Shown: positions 1 to 6,448 of the stretch, piece after piece | Position numbering within the stretch: position 1 is the stretch's first letter | Layout: each line of letters begins with the position of its first letter | Source of the DNA: JBJXFY01 sp046155815 | GTDB taxonomy: Bacteria > Verrucomicrobiota > Verrucomicrobiia > Limisphaerales > CAIMTB01 | Direction of reading: 5' to 3' | Assembly: GCA_046155815.1 (NCBI GenBank) | Contig: JBJXFY010000107.1 | Span: forward strand, 1-8,386 | DNA: 8,386 nt | Notes under the pieces: generated by a model | Seen by the model: the letters and a program-made list of their open reading frames with translations, nothing else | Databases searched by the model: none | What the model was told of the DNA's origin: nothing | Position numbers and translations under genes: made by a program

Positions 1-151
1 CCGGCGCTGCCGCGGCCGGCGGCGGGGCGTTCCGCAGGGCCGTCAGCTCGCCCTCCAGCACGGCCCGTTCGCGGCGCTGCCACTGCGTCCAGCCGAGGCC
101 GGCCAGCGCCAGCGCGACGAGGAGCGCAAACCATGCGTGGGGCGATTTCAT
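1..151 (-). CDS. Small membrane-anchored coiled-coil protein, N-terminal fragment
   Basis: Only the first 50 codons are in the window; the gene continues past base 1. The visible protein starts MKSPHAWFALLVALALAGLG, which gives a single hydrophobic segment at about residues 6-21. A charged, heptad-like stretch follows (QRRERAVLEGELTALRN, residues 25-41), then a Pro/Ala-rich run. This suggests an inner-membrane anchor carrying a periplasmic coiled coil, the same plan as the membrane and coil part of the upstream gene. Its ATG shares four bases (ATGA) with the stop of that gene, so translation is probably coupled and the two products probably work together. A GGAG lies five bases before the ATG, the only convincing Shine-Dalgarno match in the window. 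It was found by reading the minus strand beyond the upstream gene. The function is unknown; a partner of the ECF/anti-sigma pair is inferred from position only. Confidence 0.7.
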   Translation of the reverse strand, partial: MKSPHAWFALLVALALAGLGWTQWQRRERAVLEGELTALRNAPPPAAAAP

Positions 152-1332
152 GGCTGCTCCGGCGGGGCTTCTCTCTCCGGCACGGGTTCGGTGACTTCCA
201 GGATGACATCGAACGTGCCCTCCCCGGGGACTTCCCCGGAGCCGATGATCACGGCGGCGTTCGTGGGCGGCAGCAGGCCGTAACGGCGCATCAGTTCCTC
301 GGACATGGTGTACGTCACCGCCGCGCCCTCGTCGGGCTGGACGTCCGTGACCACGGCGCCTTCCGGTGGCATGAGCCCGTAGCGGCGGAGCAGCACCGGC
401 GACATGCCTGCCGTTCCCGGTTGCGGCGCGCCGGCGACCTTCCGCGTGGGCGCTGACGGCGGGCCGCCGTCGAAAATCAGCCGCCCGTTGACCATGCGGA
501 ACCCCTCCGGGTGCGTCTTGGCCACGCCGTGCTGCACGCTGCCGTCGGCTAGGCAGACGTGGCCGTGGATGGGACAGCGGAAGAGCACGACCTGCGGCTC
601 GGTCTCGAGCGCGTTGGGGGTGACAAAGTCGTAGCTCACGTTGGCCGGTCCGAAGCCGCCCCAGTCCGCCGCCGCGCTGCGCGTGGTGTCCGAAGGGCAG
701 ACCAGGATCTTCGGCGTGACCATTTCGTTCGTCATCTGGAGCCACGTGGAAGGCGCCACATCCCCGTTGTCCGTGGCCCAGACGCGCGCCGCGAGGCCGA
801 GCTGCTTGAGGCTGTTCACGCACCGGATGGACTGCGCGCGCCCGCGGGCCTCGGCCATCTTTTCCGCGGCTTCGCGGAACGCGGCTTCCTCCGCGGCGTC
901 CACGGCCACCGTAGCGGTTCCGGCTTGGGCGGCCGGGGCGGTCGCGGCGGCCAGCTCAGCCTCGAGGGAGGCCAGGCGCGTCCGCAGCTCCACGATCTCG
1001 GCACGCGGATCCCGCGCCGGGGCCGCCGGAGCGGGGGCAGCCGCCGCAACGCCGGCGGGCTGGGCGCGAAGCTGCTCCACCGCCCGGCGCAGCTCCGCGA
1101 GCCGGGCCGACTGGACGCCCGCCACCACGAAGCAGCCAACCGCCACACAGGCCGCGGCCAGCACCGGCCACCATTGTCCCCACCAGCCGGGGCGCACGAC
1201 GGCGCGGCCCGGAACGGCGGAAGCCGTGCGTGGAATCTCACGTTCCAGCGCCGACCGCAGGCCGGGCGGCGGCGGCGGCGTGGGCGCGGCGCGCAGAAGC
1301 TTTTCCAAGGGTTCGTCCGGGAGTGGGTTCAT
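148..1332 (-). CDS. Anti-sigma-like membrane protein with pseudopilin-like domain
   Basis: 394-residue protein encoded 22 bases after the ECF sigma gene, the usual place for an anti-sigma factor. Visible layout: a short cytoplasmic N-terminus (1-50) with LEKLLRAAPTP and a proline run; one membrane helix (about 52-73); coiled coil (75-92 and 108-131); an Ala/Glu-rich helix (145-165). A region follows (165-270) with SIRCVNSLKQLGLAARVWA, TPKILVCPSD and HGHVCLADGSVQ. These three motifs match the conserved body of PVC-type type II secretion pseudopilins (DUF1559-like), but there is no FTLIEL prepilin leader. The tail holds a duplicated RRYGL-PP motif (about 311-328 and 344-362) and an acidic, proline-rich end. 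I infer an anti-sigma factor whose periplasmic part has pseudopilin ancestry. No zinc-binding ZAS motif (HxxxCxxC) is visible, so the anti-sigma role rests on context and the N-terminal pattern. No Shine-Dalgarno precedes the ATG. Confidence 0.8.
   Translation of the reverse strand: MNPLPDEPLEKLLRAAPTPPPPPGLRSALEREIPRTASAVPGRAVVRPGWWGQWWPVLAAACVAVGCFVVAGVQSARLAELRRAVEQLRAQPAGVAAAAPAPAAPARDPRAEIVELRTRLASLEAELAAATAPAAQAGTATVAVDAAEEAAFREAAEKMAEARGRAQSIRCVNSLKQLGLAARVWATDNGDVAPSTWLQMTNEMVTPKILVCPSDTTRSAAADWGGFGPANVSYDFVTPNALETEPQVVLFRCPIHGHVCLADGSVQHGVAKTHPEGFRMVNGRLIFDGGPPSAPTRKVAGAPQPGTAGMSPVLLRRYGLMPPEGAVVTDVQPDEGAAVTYTMSEELMRRYGLLPPTNAAVIIGSGEVPGEGTFDVILEVTEPVPEREAPPEQP
247..402 (-). repeat. 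Duplicated RRYGL-PP peptide motif inside the anti-sigma-like gene
   Basis: The C-terminal tail contains LLRRYGLMPPEGAVV (from residue 314) and LMRRYGLLPPTNAAVI (from residue 347), offset by exactly 33 residues. The shared core is L-x-RRYGL-x-PP followed by a small hydrophobic strand. This indicates an internal duplication of a short structural unit or a bivalent binding motif. I do not recognise it as a named repeat family. Confidence 0.65.
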
Positions 1333-1354
1333 GGCTGAAGCGGGTGAGGTGAGT

Positions 1355-1906
1355 TCACGGCGTGACCGGACGCTCGCGGAGGGCGCGGCGCAGCGTGTCC
1401 AATGCCCCGCGCAGGCGGTACTTCACGGTGCTCGTGGCGACGCCCAGCGCCCCGGCCGTCTCGTCGAGCGTCAGGCCCTGGTAGTAGTGCAGGTGGACCG
1501 TGACTCGCGCGTCCGGCCCGAGGCGGTCCACGGCCGCGTAGGCGCAGGCCGCGAGGTCGGCGTCCGCGACGACCACGTCCGGGCCGGGAGCCGGCGCCGG
1601 GCAGGCCTCCCACCACGCGTCGGAGGCCGGCTCCGTGCGGCGTGGGGCGCGCAGCCAGTCCACGTAGGTCCGCCACGCGATGCCGTGCAGCCACGAGGCG
1701 AAGCTGCACCGGCCGGCGAAGTTCCCGAGCGTGCCCCACGCGCGCTGGTACGTGCGCTGCGTGAGGTCGGCGGCGTCCTCGTCCTGGCCGGCCAGCCGCC
1801 GCAGGAAGGCGTACACCCGCGCGTAGGTCAGGCCGACCAGTTCGGCGGCGGCCTCCACGTCGCCCTCGCGGGCGCGGCGGGCCAGGTCATGGAGGCAGGA
1901 TTCCAT
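1355..1906 (-). CDS. RNA polymerase ECF-type sigma factor (sigma-70 family)
   Basis: 183-residue cytoplasmic sigma factor, typical in length for the ECF group (sigma regions 2 and 4 only). Region 2 spans about residues 23-88, with the core-binding and -10 recognition helices (DEDAADLTQRTYQRAW, then FASWLHGIAWRTYVDWLR). A Pro/Ala-rich linker (89-118) follows. Region 4 (about 120-175) carries the helix-turn-helix for -35 recognition: LTLDETAGALGVATSTVKYRLR, of which TLDETAGALG is the first helix and STVKYRLR the recognition helix. It should direct RNA polymerase to a small regulon, probably including its own operon. The membrane protein encoded immediately downstream is the likely controlling partner. 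The ATG at 1906 was chosen because the protein then begins just before the region 2 helices and ends flush with region 4. No Shine-Dalgarno is visible. The target promoters and the inducing signal cannot be read from the sequence. Confidence 0.93.
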   Translation of the reverse strand: MESCLHDLARRAREGDVEAAAELVGLTYARVYAFLRRLAGQDEDAADLTQRTYQRAWGTLGNFAGRCSFASWLHGIAWRTYVDWLRAPRRTEPASDAWWEACPAPAPGPDVVVADADLAACAYAAVDRLGPDARVTVHLHYYQGLTLDETAGALGVATSTVKYRLRGALDTLRRALRERPVTP

Positions 1907-1917
1907 GCGGACACCGA

Positions 1918-1963
1918 GGTTAGTCGGCTGCGGCGGTCGGAGTGGACAAAGAAAAATGGAATC
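1918..1963 (-). promoter_or_regulatory. Candidate promoter of the ECF sigma operon
   Basis: This is one of the few AT-richer patches in the window. Reading the minus strand it contains TTCCATTTTTCTTTGTCC (1962-1945), 19 bases, then GACTAACC (1925-1918), ending 11 bases before the sigma ATG. The spacing suits a -35/-10 pair. It could be an autoregulated ECF promoter (T-rich upstream element plus GACTAAC), or a weak housekeeping promoter (TTGTCC, 18 bases, GACTAA). Assignment is inferred from composition and position only. Confidence 0.35.
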
Positions 1964-1976
1964 CGACCCCGACGCC

Positions 1977-1995
1977 GGCGGCCCGGGCGGCCGCC
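1977..1995 (-). terminator. GC hairpin after the unknown lipoprotein gene, possible terminator
   Basis: A perfect 7-base stem (GGCGGCC / GGCCGCC) with a 5-base loop starts about 24 bases after the lipoprotein stop codon and before the ECF sigma promoter candidate. On the minus strand a T-rich stretch (TTTTTCTTT) follows only some 20 bases later, so it is not a textbook intrinsic terminator. In DNA this GC-rich, such stems also arise by chance. Confidence 0.3.
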
Positions 1996-2019
1996 CCGTT
2001 CACCACCCGCCCGGAGGCC

Positions 2020-3090
2020 CTACCTGGCTTCCGTCCGCCAAGCCACCGGGCTCACGCCCAGACGGCTGACCGCCGCCGCGGCATTCGTGCCATGCTGGAG
2101 TTCTCCCAACGGCCGGCCCGGTCCGTCGATCGTCGCCACCAAACGAAGTTCCGGCCAAGGCCCGGCGGCCGAGACGGTGAGCGCCAGGCCGTTCGTCGGC
2201 CAGGCCGTCGAGGGCTGGGTCCCGCCCGGCCAGCGGGCCGTGTAGCCGTCCGCGTCTTGTGCGCCGAAGAACGGGCCGTCCGCGACGGGCAGCTCGTGGT
2301 TGAAGGCGCGCGGGCTGATCTCGACCACCGTGCCGCCGCCGGGCAGCAGCGCCGCCGCCACCGCCGGCCGGACCGGGGCGAGCTTGAGCGGCTGGGCCGG
2401 CCAGTCGCCCGCCGCCAGCGTGAAGAAGCCGAAGCTTTCCGCCAGCGACGCGCCCTCCGCGCGTGACTCGACGCTGAGGGGGACGTGGCGCGAGGCGGCG
2501 AGCCAGTAGCGGAGGCGCGTGAGCGGCTCGCGCGGCAGGCCGTTCGTCCAGCGCCACGGTCCGGGCCAAGGCTCCTTCCGGCCGGGCGTGGCGGCGAGTT
2601 CGTGTCCCGGTCCGGGCAGCCGTTGCGCGCCGAACAGTGGCAGCACCACCAGCGGCCCTGAGCCGGCGGGCAGCTCGAGGGTGATCCCGTCGCCGTCAAA
2701 AGACACCGCCTGCGGCCGGCGGCCGAGGAGCAACGCCACCGCGCTGTCGCCATCGGACCAGCCCGCCGCACCGGCCCACCACGCCAGCAGCCAGCCCTCG
2801 GCCAGATTGGTCCCGGCGAGGCGCATGGGGGCGTTCGTGACGCGCTGGCCCACCGGCTCGGCCCAGCCCAGCCAGCCCGGGGAGCGCCCGGCGAAGAGCC
2901 TCAGCCGCCCCGGCGCGGACTGCACCAGCAGCGCCGGGCTGAGCGCGGACTCGACGACCACCAGCGGGGCCGGGGCCTCACCCCACACCGTGGCCGCAGG
3001 GACGGCGACGGCGGGCGGGGAGGAAGACTTTTGCCCGCAGCCCGTCAGCCCGGCGACGAGCAGCGGCAGCAGGCGGAGAAGCCGCTTCAT
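2020..3090 (-). CDS. Predicted lipoprotein of unknown function
   Basis: 356-residue protein. The start at 3090 gives MKRLLRLLPLLVAGLTGCGQ, a clear lipoprotein signal with basic n-region, hydrophobic core and lipobox LTGC (Cys18), followed by a Ser/Pro-rich linker. The reading frame is open further upstream, but that extension is Arg/Pro-rich and unlike a real N-terminus. The mature part is rich in Trp, Gly and Pro with alternating hydrophobic strands, suggesting an all-beta envelope domain. Visible patches are LPLFGAQRLPGPGHELA (150-166), FGFFTLAAGDWPAQP (220-234) and LPVADGPFFGAQDADGYTARW (267-287). I do not recognise the family and see no catalytic signature. It lies 67 bases downstream of the DUF3016-type lipoprotein gene on the same strand, so the two may be co-transcribed, although an inverted repeat sits between them. 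No Shine-Dalgarno is present. Confidence 0.75.
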   Translation of the reverse strand: MKRLLRLLPLLVAGLTGCGQKSSSPPAVAVPAATVWGEAPAPLVVVESALSPALLVQSAPGRLRLFAGRSPGWLGWAEPVGQRVTNAPMRLAGTNLAEGWLLAWWAGAAGWSDGDSAVALLLGRRPQAVSFDGDGITLELPAGSGPLVVLPLFGAQRLPGPGHELAATPGRKEPWPGPWRWTNGLPREPLTRLRYWLAASRHVPLSVESRAEGASLAESFGFFTLAAGDWPAQPLKLAPVRPAVAAALLPGGGTVVEISPRAFNHELPVADGPFFGAQDADGYTARWPGGTQPSTAWPTNGLALTVSAAGPWPELRLVATIDGPGRPLGELQHGTNAAAAVSRLGVSPVAWRTEAR

Positions 3091-3113
3091 GCGCGGCGAA
3101 GCTGCGGGCCGGC

Positions 3114-3146
3114 GGCCGCGGCGGCAATGGCGCGTGACCCGCGGCC
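3114..3146 (-). terminator. Inverted repeat between the two lipoprotein genes
   Basis: Two perfect 8-base arms (GGCCGCGG at 3114-3121 and CCGCGGCC at 3139-3146) with a 17-base loop fill the middle of the 67-base spacer. It starts 11 bases beyond the DUF3016 stop codon. No T-tract follows. It could attenuate transcription, protect the upstream message or be a protein site; chance is possible in such GC-rich DNA. Confidence 0.3.
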
Positions 3147-3157
3147 CCCCGGGCCGG

Positions 3158-3679
3158 TCACGTCCCCGGCGCGGGCGAGGTCTCGGCCACGATGCGCCGC
3201 ATCCAGGCGGCCAGGCCGTCCGCGACCAGTTGGAGCGTGGTGTCACGGTCGAAGGCGCGCTGCGCGCTGAGGGCGGCCGGGCTGCGTGTGAAGCCGTCGC
3301 TGCCCTCGCGCAGCACCCGCCCGTCGGCGTCGAGCAGTCGGTAGTTCAGCTGTGCCCGCGCGCTCTCCGGGCCGCGCGTGACGCGCGTCGGCCGCGGGCG
3401 GTTGGACATCCGGCCCTCCAGGTCAATGTCCGTGAACTCGATCTCCAAGGTCCGGCCGGCGGGCACGACGCCGCGGCCCGTGCGTTCGCCGAAGTCCGCC
3501 AGGTTTCGCATCAGCCGCTCCTGGTTCGCCGGCGCGGGGCCGGCCTCAATGAAGTCGGTGAAGCGCTGCGGATCGAGGAACCGCACGGTGGCCGTGCCGC
3601 CGCCGCCGGCCGGACGGTCGGAGGCGCAGCCCAGGGCCATCGCGAGGCAGGCCAGCGCAAGGGTCAGCGAGGTCTTCAT
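3158..3679 (-). CDS. DUF3016-family predicted lipoprotein
   Basis: 173-residue protein. The start at 3679 gives MKTSLTLALACLAMALGCAS, a lipoprotein-type signal with Cys18 after ALG, an acceptable though not ideal lipobox. The mature part matches my knowledge of the DUF3016 family in order: TVRFLDPQRFTDF (31-43), RTLEIEFTDIDLEGR (76-90), ARAQLNYRLLDADGRVLREG (108-127), and a C-terminal helix ending in GLAAWMRRIV. These are the conserved beta strands of that family, with the central FTDIDL motif. The length is typical. DUF3016 proteins are envelope-associated and their function is not established, so none is assigned. It is the first gene of a minus-strand pair and is divergent from the esterase gene across a 152-base region. 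An in-frame start 12 codons upstream exists but would put residues ahead of the signal peptide. Confidence 0.78.
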   Translation of the reverse strand: MKTSLTLALACLAMALGCASDRPAGGGGTATVRFLDPQRFTDFIEAGPAPANQERLMRNLADFGERTGRGVVPAGRTLEIEFTDIDLEGRMSNRPRPTRVTRGPESARAQLNYRLLDADGRVLREGSDGFTRSPAALSAQRAFDRDTTLQLVADGLAAWMRRIVAETSPAPGT

Positions 3680-3792
3680 GGTTGGAAGCGTGATCCCGTC
3701 GCCGTCGGATAACAAGCCGGCAGGCCGCGGCGGGGTGCCGCGTACACCTTCGACGACGAGGCGTCGCCGCCACCGGCCGTGCCGATGCGGGT

Positions 3793-3821
3793 TTGCCCTG
3801 CGCCCTCCGCCGGGGTAGCAC
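3793..3821 (+). promoter_or_regulatory. Candidate promoter of the esterase gene
   Basis: TTGCCC (3793-3798), a 17-base spacer and TAGCAC (3816-3821) form a plausible housekeeping -35/-10 pair. They lie in the 152-base region between the divergent DUF3016 and esterase genes. If real, transcription would start only a few bases before the ATG at 3832, giving an almost leaderless message. That would fit the absence of a Shine-Dalgarno. No convincing promoter was found for the divergent minus-strand gene. Confidence 0.35.
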
Positions 3822-3831
3822 CGCGCAGCCC

Positions 3832-4725
3832 ATGAAATTCCCGCCGTTCCTTGCCGCGCTCTGCCTCGTCGCCGCCCCGCTGTTCGCCGCCGCGCCGTCC
3901 CCGGTGAAGCTCTGGCCCGGCACGCCGCCCGGCGACCAGGGCGGCCTGCCGCCCGAGGCCGACACCACCAAGGACACCGACAACCTCGTTGCCGGCCGCC
4001 GGCTGATCCGGCTCGGCAACGTGTCCGAACCGTCGCTCGCCTTCTTCCCCGCGCCCGCGGGCACGGCCAACGGCGCGTGCGTGCTCGTCTGCCCCGGCGG
4101 CGGCTACCACATCCTCGCCTCCGACCTCGAGGGCACGGAGGTCTGCGACTGGCTGAACTCCCTCGGCGTCCACGCCGCGCTGCTCAAGTACCGCGTGCCG
4201 CGGCGGCCCGGCCGCGAGCCGCACGCCGCCCCGCTCGAGGACGCCCAGCGCGCGATGGGCCTGCTGCGCCAGCGCGCGACGGAGTGGGGCGTGGACACTA
4301 ACCGAATCGGCGTGCTGGGCTTCTCCGCCGGCGGCCACCTGGCGGCCGTGCTCAGCAACACCCCGCAGCGCGCCTACCCGCGCGTGGACGCCGCGGACGA
4401 CCTGCCAGCCCGGCCGAACTTCGCGGTGCTCATCTACCCCGGCTACCTCACGGACAAGGACCAGGGCGACCGCGTCCGCCCCGAGCTGCCGCTCTCGACG
4501 AACACGCCGCCGACCTTCCTCGCGATCACGCAGGACGATCCCGTGCGCGTGGAGACGGCGCTGGGCTACGCGGCGGGCTTGCAGCGCGAGAGGGTGCCCT
4601 TCGAGCTGCACGTCCATCCGCGTGGCGGCCACGGCTACGGCCTCCGCCGCACGGACAACCCCGTGACGTGGTGGCCCGACCGCGCGGGCGAGTGGATGAA
4701 GTTCAACGGGTGGCTGAAACCCTGA
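3832..4725 (+). CDS. Secreted alpha/beta hydrolase, acetyl-esterase/xylan-esterase type
   Basis: 297-residue protein of the Aes/BD-FAE-like alpha/beta-hydrolase group. The start at 3832 gives a clean signal peptide (MKFPPFLAALCLVAAPLFAA), so the enzyme probably acts in the periplasm or outside; an upstream in-frame TTG would spoil this signal. Family landmarks are all present. The mature start SPVKLWPGTPPG is common in this group. The oxyanion-hole motif is VCPGGGYHILA (86-96). The nucleophile elbow is GFSAGG with Ser165, the acid is Asp235 or Asp236 in AITQDDPV, and the catalytic His267 is in HPRGGHGYG. YPGYL (202-206) follows the conserved strand. Expected chemistry is hydrolysis of acetyl or other short acyl esters, probably on plant polysaccharide fragments; the exact substrate cannot be read. 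The pgm gene follows 79 bases downstream on the same strand and may share its transcript. Confidence 0.88.
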   Translation: MKFPPFLAALCLVAAPLFAAAPSPVKLWPGTPPGDQGGLPPEADTTKDTDNLVAGRRLIRLGNVSEPSLAFFPAPAGTANGACVLVCPGGGYHILASDLEGTEVCDWLNSLGVHAALLKYRVPRRPGREPHAAPLEDAQRAMGLLRQRATEWGVDTNRIGVLGFSAGGHLAAVLSNTPQRAYPRVDAADDLPARPNFAVLIYPGYLTDKDQGDRVRPELPLSTNTPPTFLAITQDDPVRVETALGYAAGLQRERVPFELHVHPRGGHGYGLRRTDNPVTWWPDRAGEWMKFNGWLKP

Positions 4726-4804
4726 ATTCCTCGCCGGCGTTTCGCGCTCCCGGCTTCCGGCCCGCCAGCCCACCGTACTACCCTGCCCCGAACATTTCGC
4801 CGCC

Positions 4805-6448
4805 ATGCCCCTCCACCCGCTCGCCGGCAAACCCGCGCCCAAGGAACTGCTGATTGACCTCGCGCAGCTCGACCGCGACTACGCGACGCGCGCGCCGGAC
4901 CCCGCCGACCCGAACCAGCTCGTCGCCTTCGGCACCAGCGGCCACCGCGGGTGCCCGTCCGACGGCACGTTCAACGAGGCGCACATCCTCGCCATCACGC
5001 AGGCCATCTGCGAGCACCGTCAGCGGCAGGGTATCACCGGTCCGCTTTTCCTGGGCAAGGACACCCATGCCGCCTCCCGCCCCGCCGAGCGCACCGCGCT
5101 CGAGGTGCTCGCCGCCCACGGCGTCACCACCGTCATCCAGCGCGACGACGGCTTCACGCCCACGCCCGTCATCTCGCGCGCCATCCTCGCGCACAACCGC
5201 GGCCGTGCCGACGGGTTCGCCGACGGCATCGTGGTCACGCCGTCGCACAATCCGCCCGCGGACGGCGGCTTCAAGTACAACCCGCCCGACGGCGGCCCGG
5301 CGGACAGCGTGGTCACGAAATGGATTCAGGACCGCGCGAACGAGCTGCTGCGCGCCGGCAACCGCGACGTGAAGCGCCTCCCGCTCGCCGACGCGCTCGG
5401 CGCGCCGACCACGCAGGCCGTGGACTACGTGCCGGCCTACGTGGACGACCTGGCCAACGTCATTGACTTCGAGGCGATCCGCGGCGCCGGCCTGAAGCTC
5501 GGCGTGGACCCGCTCGGCGGCGCGTCGCTGGCGTACTGGGAACCCATCGCCGCGAAGCACGGCCTCGACCTCACGGTCGTGAACCCCGCGCTGGACCCGA
5601 CGTTCGGGTTCATGTCCGTGGACCATGACGGGAAGATCCGCATGGACTGCTCGAGCCCGCACGCGATGGCCGGGCTGGTGCGGCTGAAGGACAAGTTCCA
5701 GGTCGCGTGGGGCTGCGATCCCGACGCGGACCGTCACGGCATCGTCACGCCCTCGACCGGGCTGCTGAACCCGAACCACTACCTCGCGGTGGCCATCCAC
5801 TACCTGCTCCAGCATCGGCCGCAGTGGCCGGCCGCGGCGAAGATCGGGAAGACGCTCGTGAGCAGCAGCCTGATTGACCGCGTGGTGGCGGGCCTCGGCC
5901 GCGAGGTGTGCGAGGTGCCGGTGGGCTTCAAGTTTCTCGCGCCCGGCCTGTTCAACAGCTCCTTCTGCTTCGGCGGGGAGGAGAGCGCGGGGGCGAGCTT
6001 CCTGCGGTGCGACGGAACGGTGTGGACCACGGACAAGGATGGCCTGCTCCTCGGGCTGCTCGCCGCGGAGATCACCGCGCGCACCGGCCGGGATCCCGGC
6101 CAGCTCTACCGCGAACTCACCGCGCAGTACGGCACGCCCTGCTACACGCGCATAGACACCGCGGCCACGCCCGCCGAGAAGCAGAAGCTCGCGAAGCTCT
6201 CGCCCGCCGCCGTGACGGACACGCGGCTGGCCGGCGACGAGATCACCGCGAAGCTCACGCAGGCGCCCGGCAACGGCGCGGCCATCGGCGGGCTGAAGGT
6301 CGTGACCGCGCGCGGCTGGTTCGCCGCCCGGCCGTCCGGCACGGAGAACATCTACAAGCTCTACGCCGAGAGCTTTGTGGACGACGCGCACCTCGCGAAG
6401 ATCGTGGCGGAGGCCCGGGCGCTCGTGGGCCGCGCGCTGGCGGGGTGA
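4805..6448 (+). CDS. pgm: Phosphoglucomutase, alpha-D-glucose-phosphate-specific
   Basis: 547-residue cytoplasmic enzyme interconverting glucose 1-phosphate and glucose 6-phosphate, linking glycogen, trehalose and nucleotide-sugar synthesis to glycolysis. Length and motifs match the bacterial Pgm type (E. coli enzyme about 546 residues). Visible are the N-terminal substrate loop GTSGHRG (43-49) and the phosphoserine loop VVTPSHNPPADGGFKYNPPD, with Ser147 as the phosphorylated residue. The Mg-binding loop is CDPDADRHG (Asp305, 307, 309), the sugar-specificity loop CFGGEESAGASF (388-399) and the phosphate-binding loop RPSGTENIYKLY (509-520). All four catalytic sites are intact, so it should be active. 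The ATG at 4805 aligns with the family N-terminus (PLAGKPAPKELLIDLAQLD). No Shine-Dalgarno is seen. It converges with the cyclase gene on the opposite strand. Confidence 0.97.
   Translation: MPLHPLAGKPAPKELLIDLAQLDRDYATRAPDPADPNQLVAFGTSGHRGCPSDGTFNEAHILAITQAICEHRQRQGITGPLFLGKDTHAASRPAERTALEVLAAHGVTTVIQRDDGFTPTPVISRAILAHNRGRADGFADGIVVTPSHNPPADGGFKYNPPDGGPADSVVTKWIQDRANELLRAGNRDVKRLPLADALGAPTTQAVDYVPAYVDDLANVIDFEAIRGAGLKLGVDPLGGASLAYWEPIAAKHGLDLTVVNPALDPTFGFMSVDHDGKIRMDCSSPHAMAGLVRLKDKFQVAWGCDPDADRHGIVTPSTGLLNPNHYLAVAIHYLLQHRPQWPAAAKIGKTLVSSSLIDRVVAGLGREVCEVPVGFKFLAPGLFNSSFCFGGEESAGASFLRCDGTVWTTDKDGLLLGLLAAEITARTGRDPGQLYRELTAQYGTPCYTRIDTAATPAEKQKLAKLSPAAVTDTRLAGDEITAKLTQAPGNGAAIGGLKVVTARGWFAARPSGTENIYKLYAESFVDDAHLAKIVAEARALVGRALAG

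Noticed and set aside
247..402. Possible PDZ-like strand (GAVVTDVQPDEGAA) in the anti-sigma-like tail
   Set aside because: The short resemblance to a PDZ strand is not supported by the rest of a PDZ fold; the region is too short and is better described as a duplicated motif.
1262..1282. GGC trinucleotide run resembling a microsatellite
   Set aside because: It encodes the proline run near residue 20 of the anti-sigma-like protein and is short; codon bias explains it.
641..2245. Long plus-strand open frame (534 codons) opposite the sigma and anti-sigma genes
   Set aside because: The translation is Arg/Ala/Pro-rich with no domain logic, and it is antisense to two genes with clear motifs. It is a typical GC-rich shadow.
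2519..3712. Plus-strand open frame (397 codons) opposite the two lipoprotein genes
   Set aside because: It has low-complexity basic sequence and no signal or domain. The minus-strand frames have clear lipoprotein signals and, for one, DUF3016 motifs.
4726..4804. Possible separate promoter for pgm (TTCCGG ... TACCCT)
   Set aside because: Both elements are weak and the spacing is ambiguous, so co-transcription with the esterase gene is equally likely.
3676..4842. Minus-strand open frame (388 codons) opposite the esterase gene
   Set aside because: It lies antisense to an alpha/beta hydrolase with an intact catalytic triad and shows only shadow composition.
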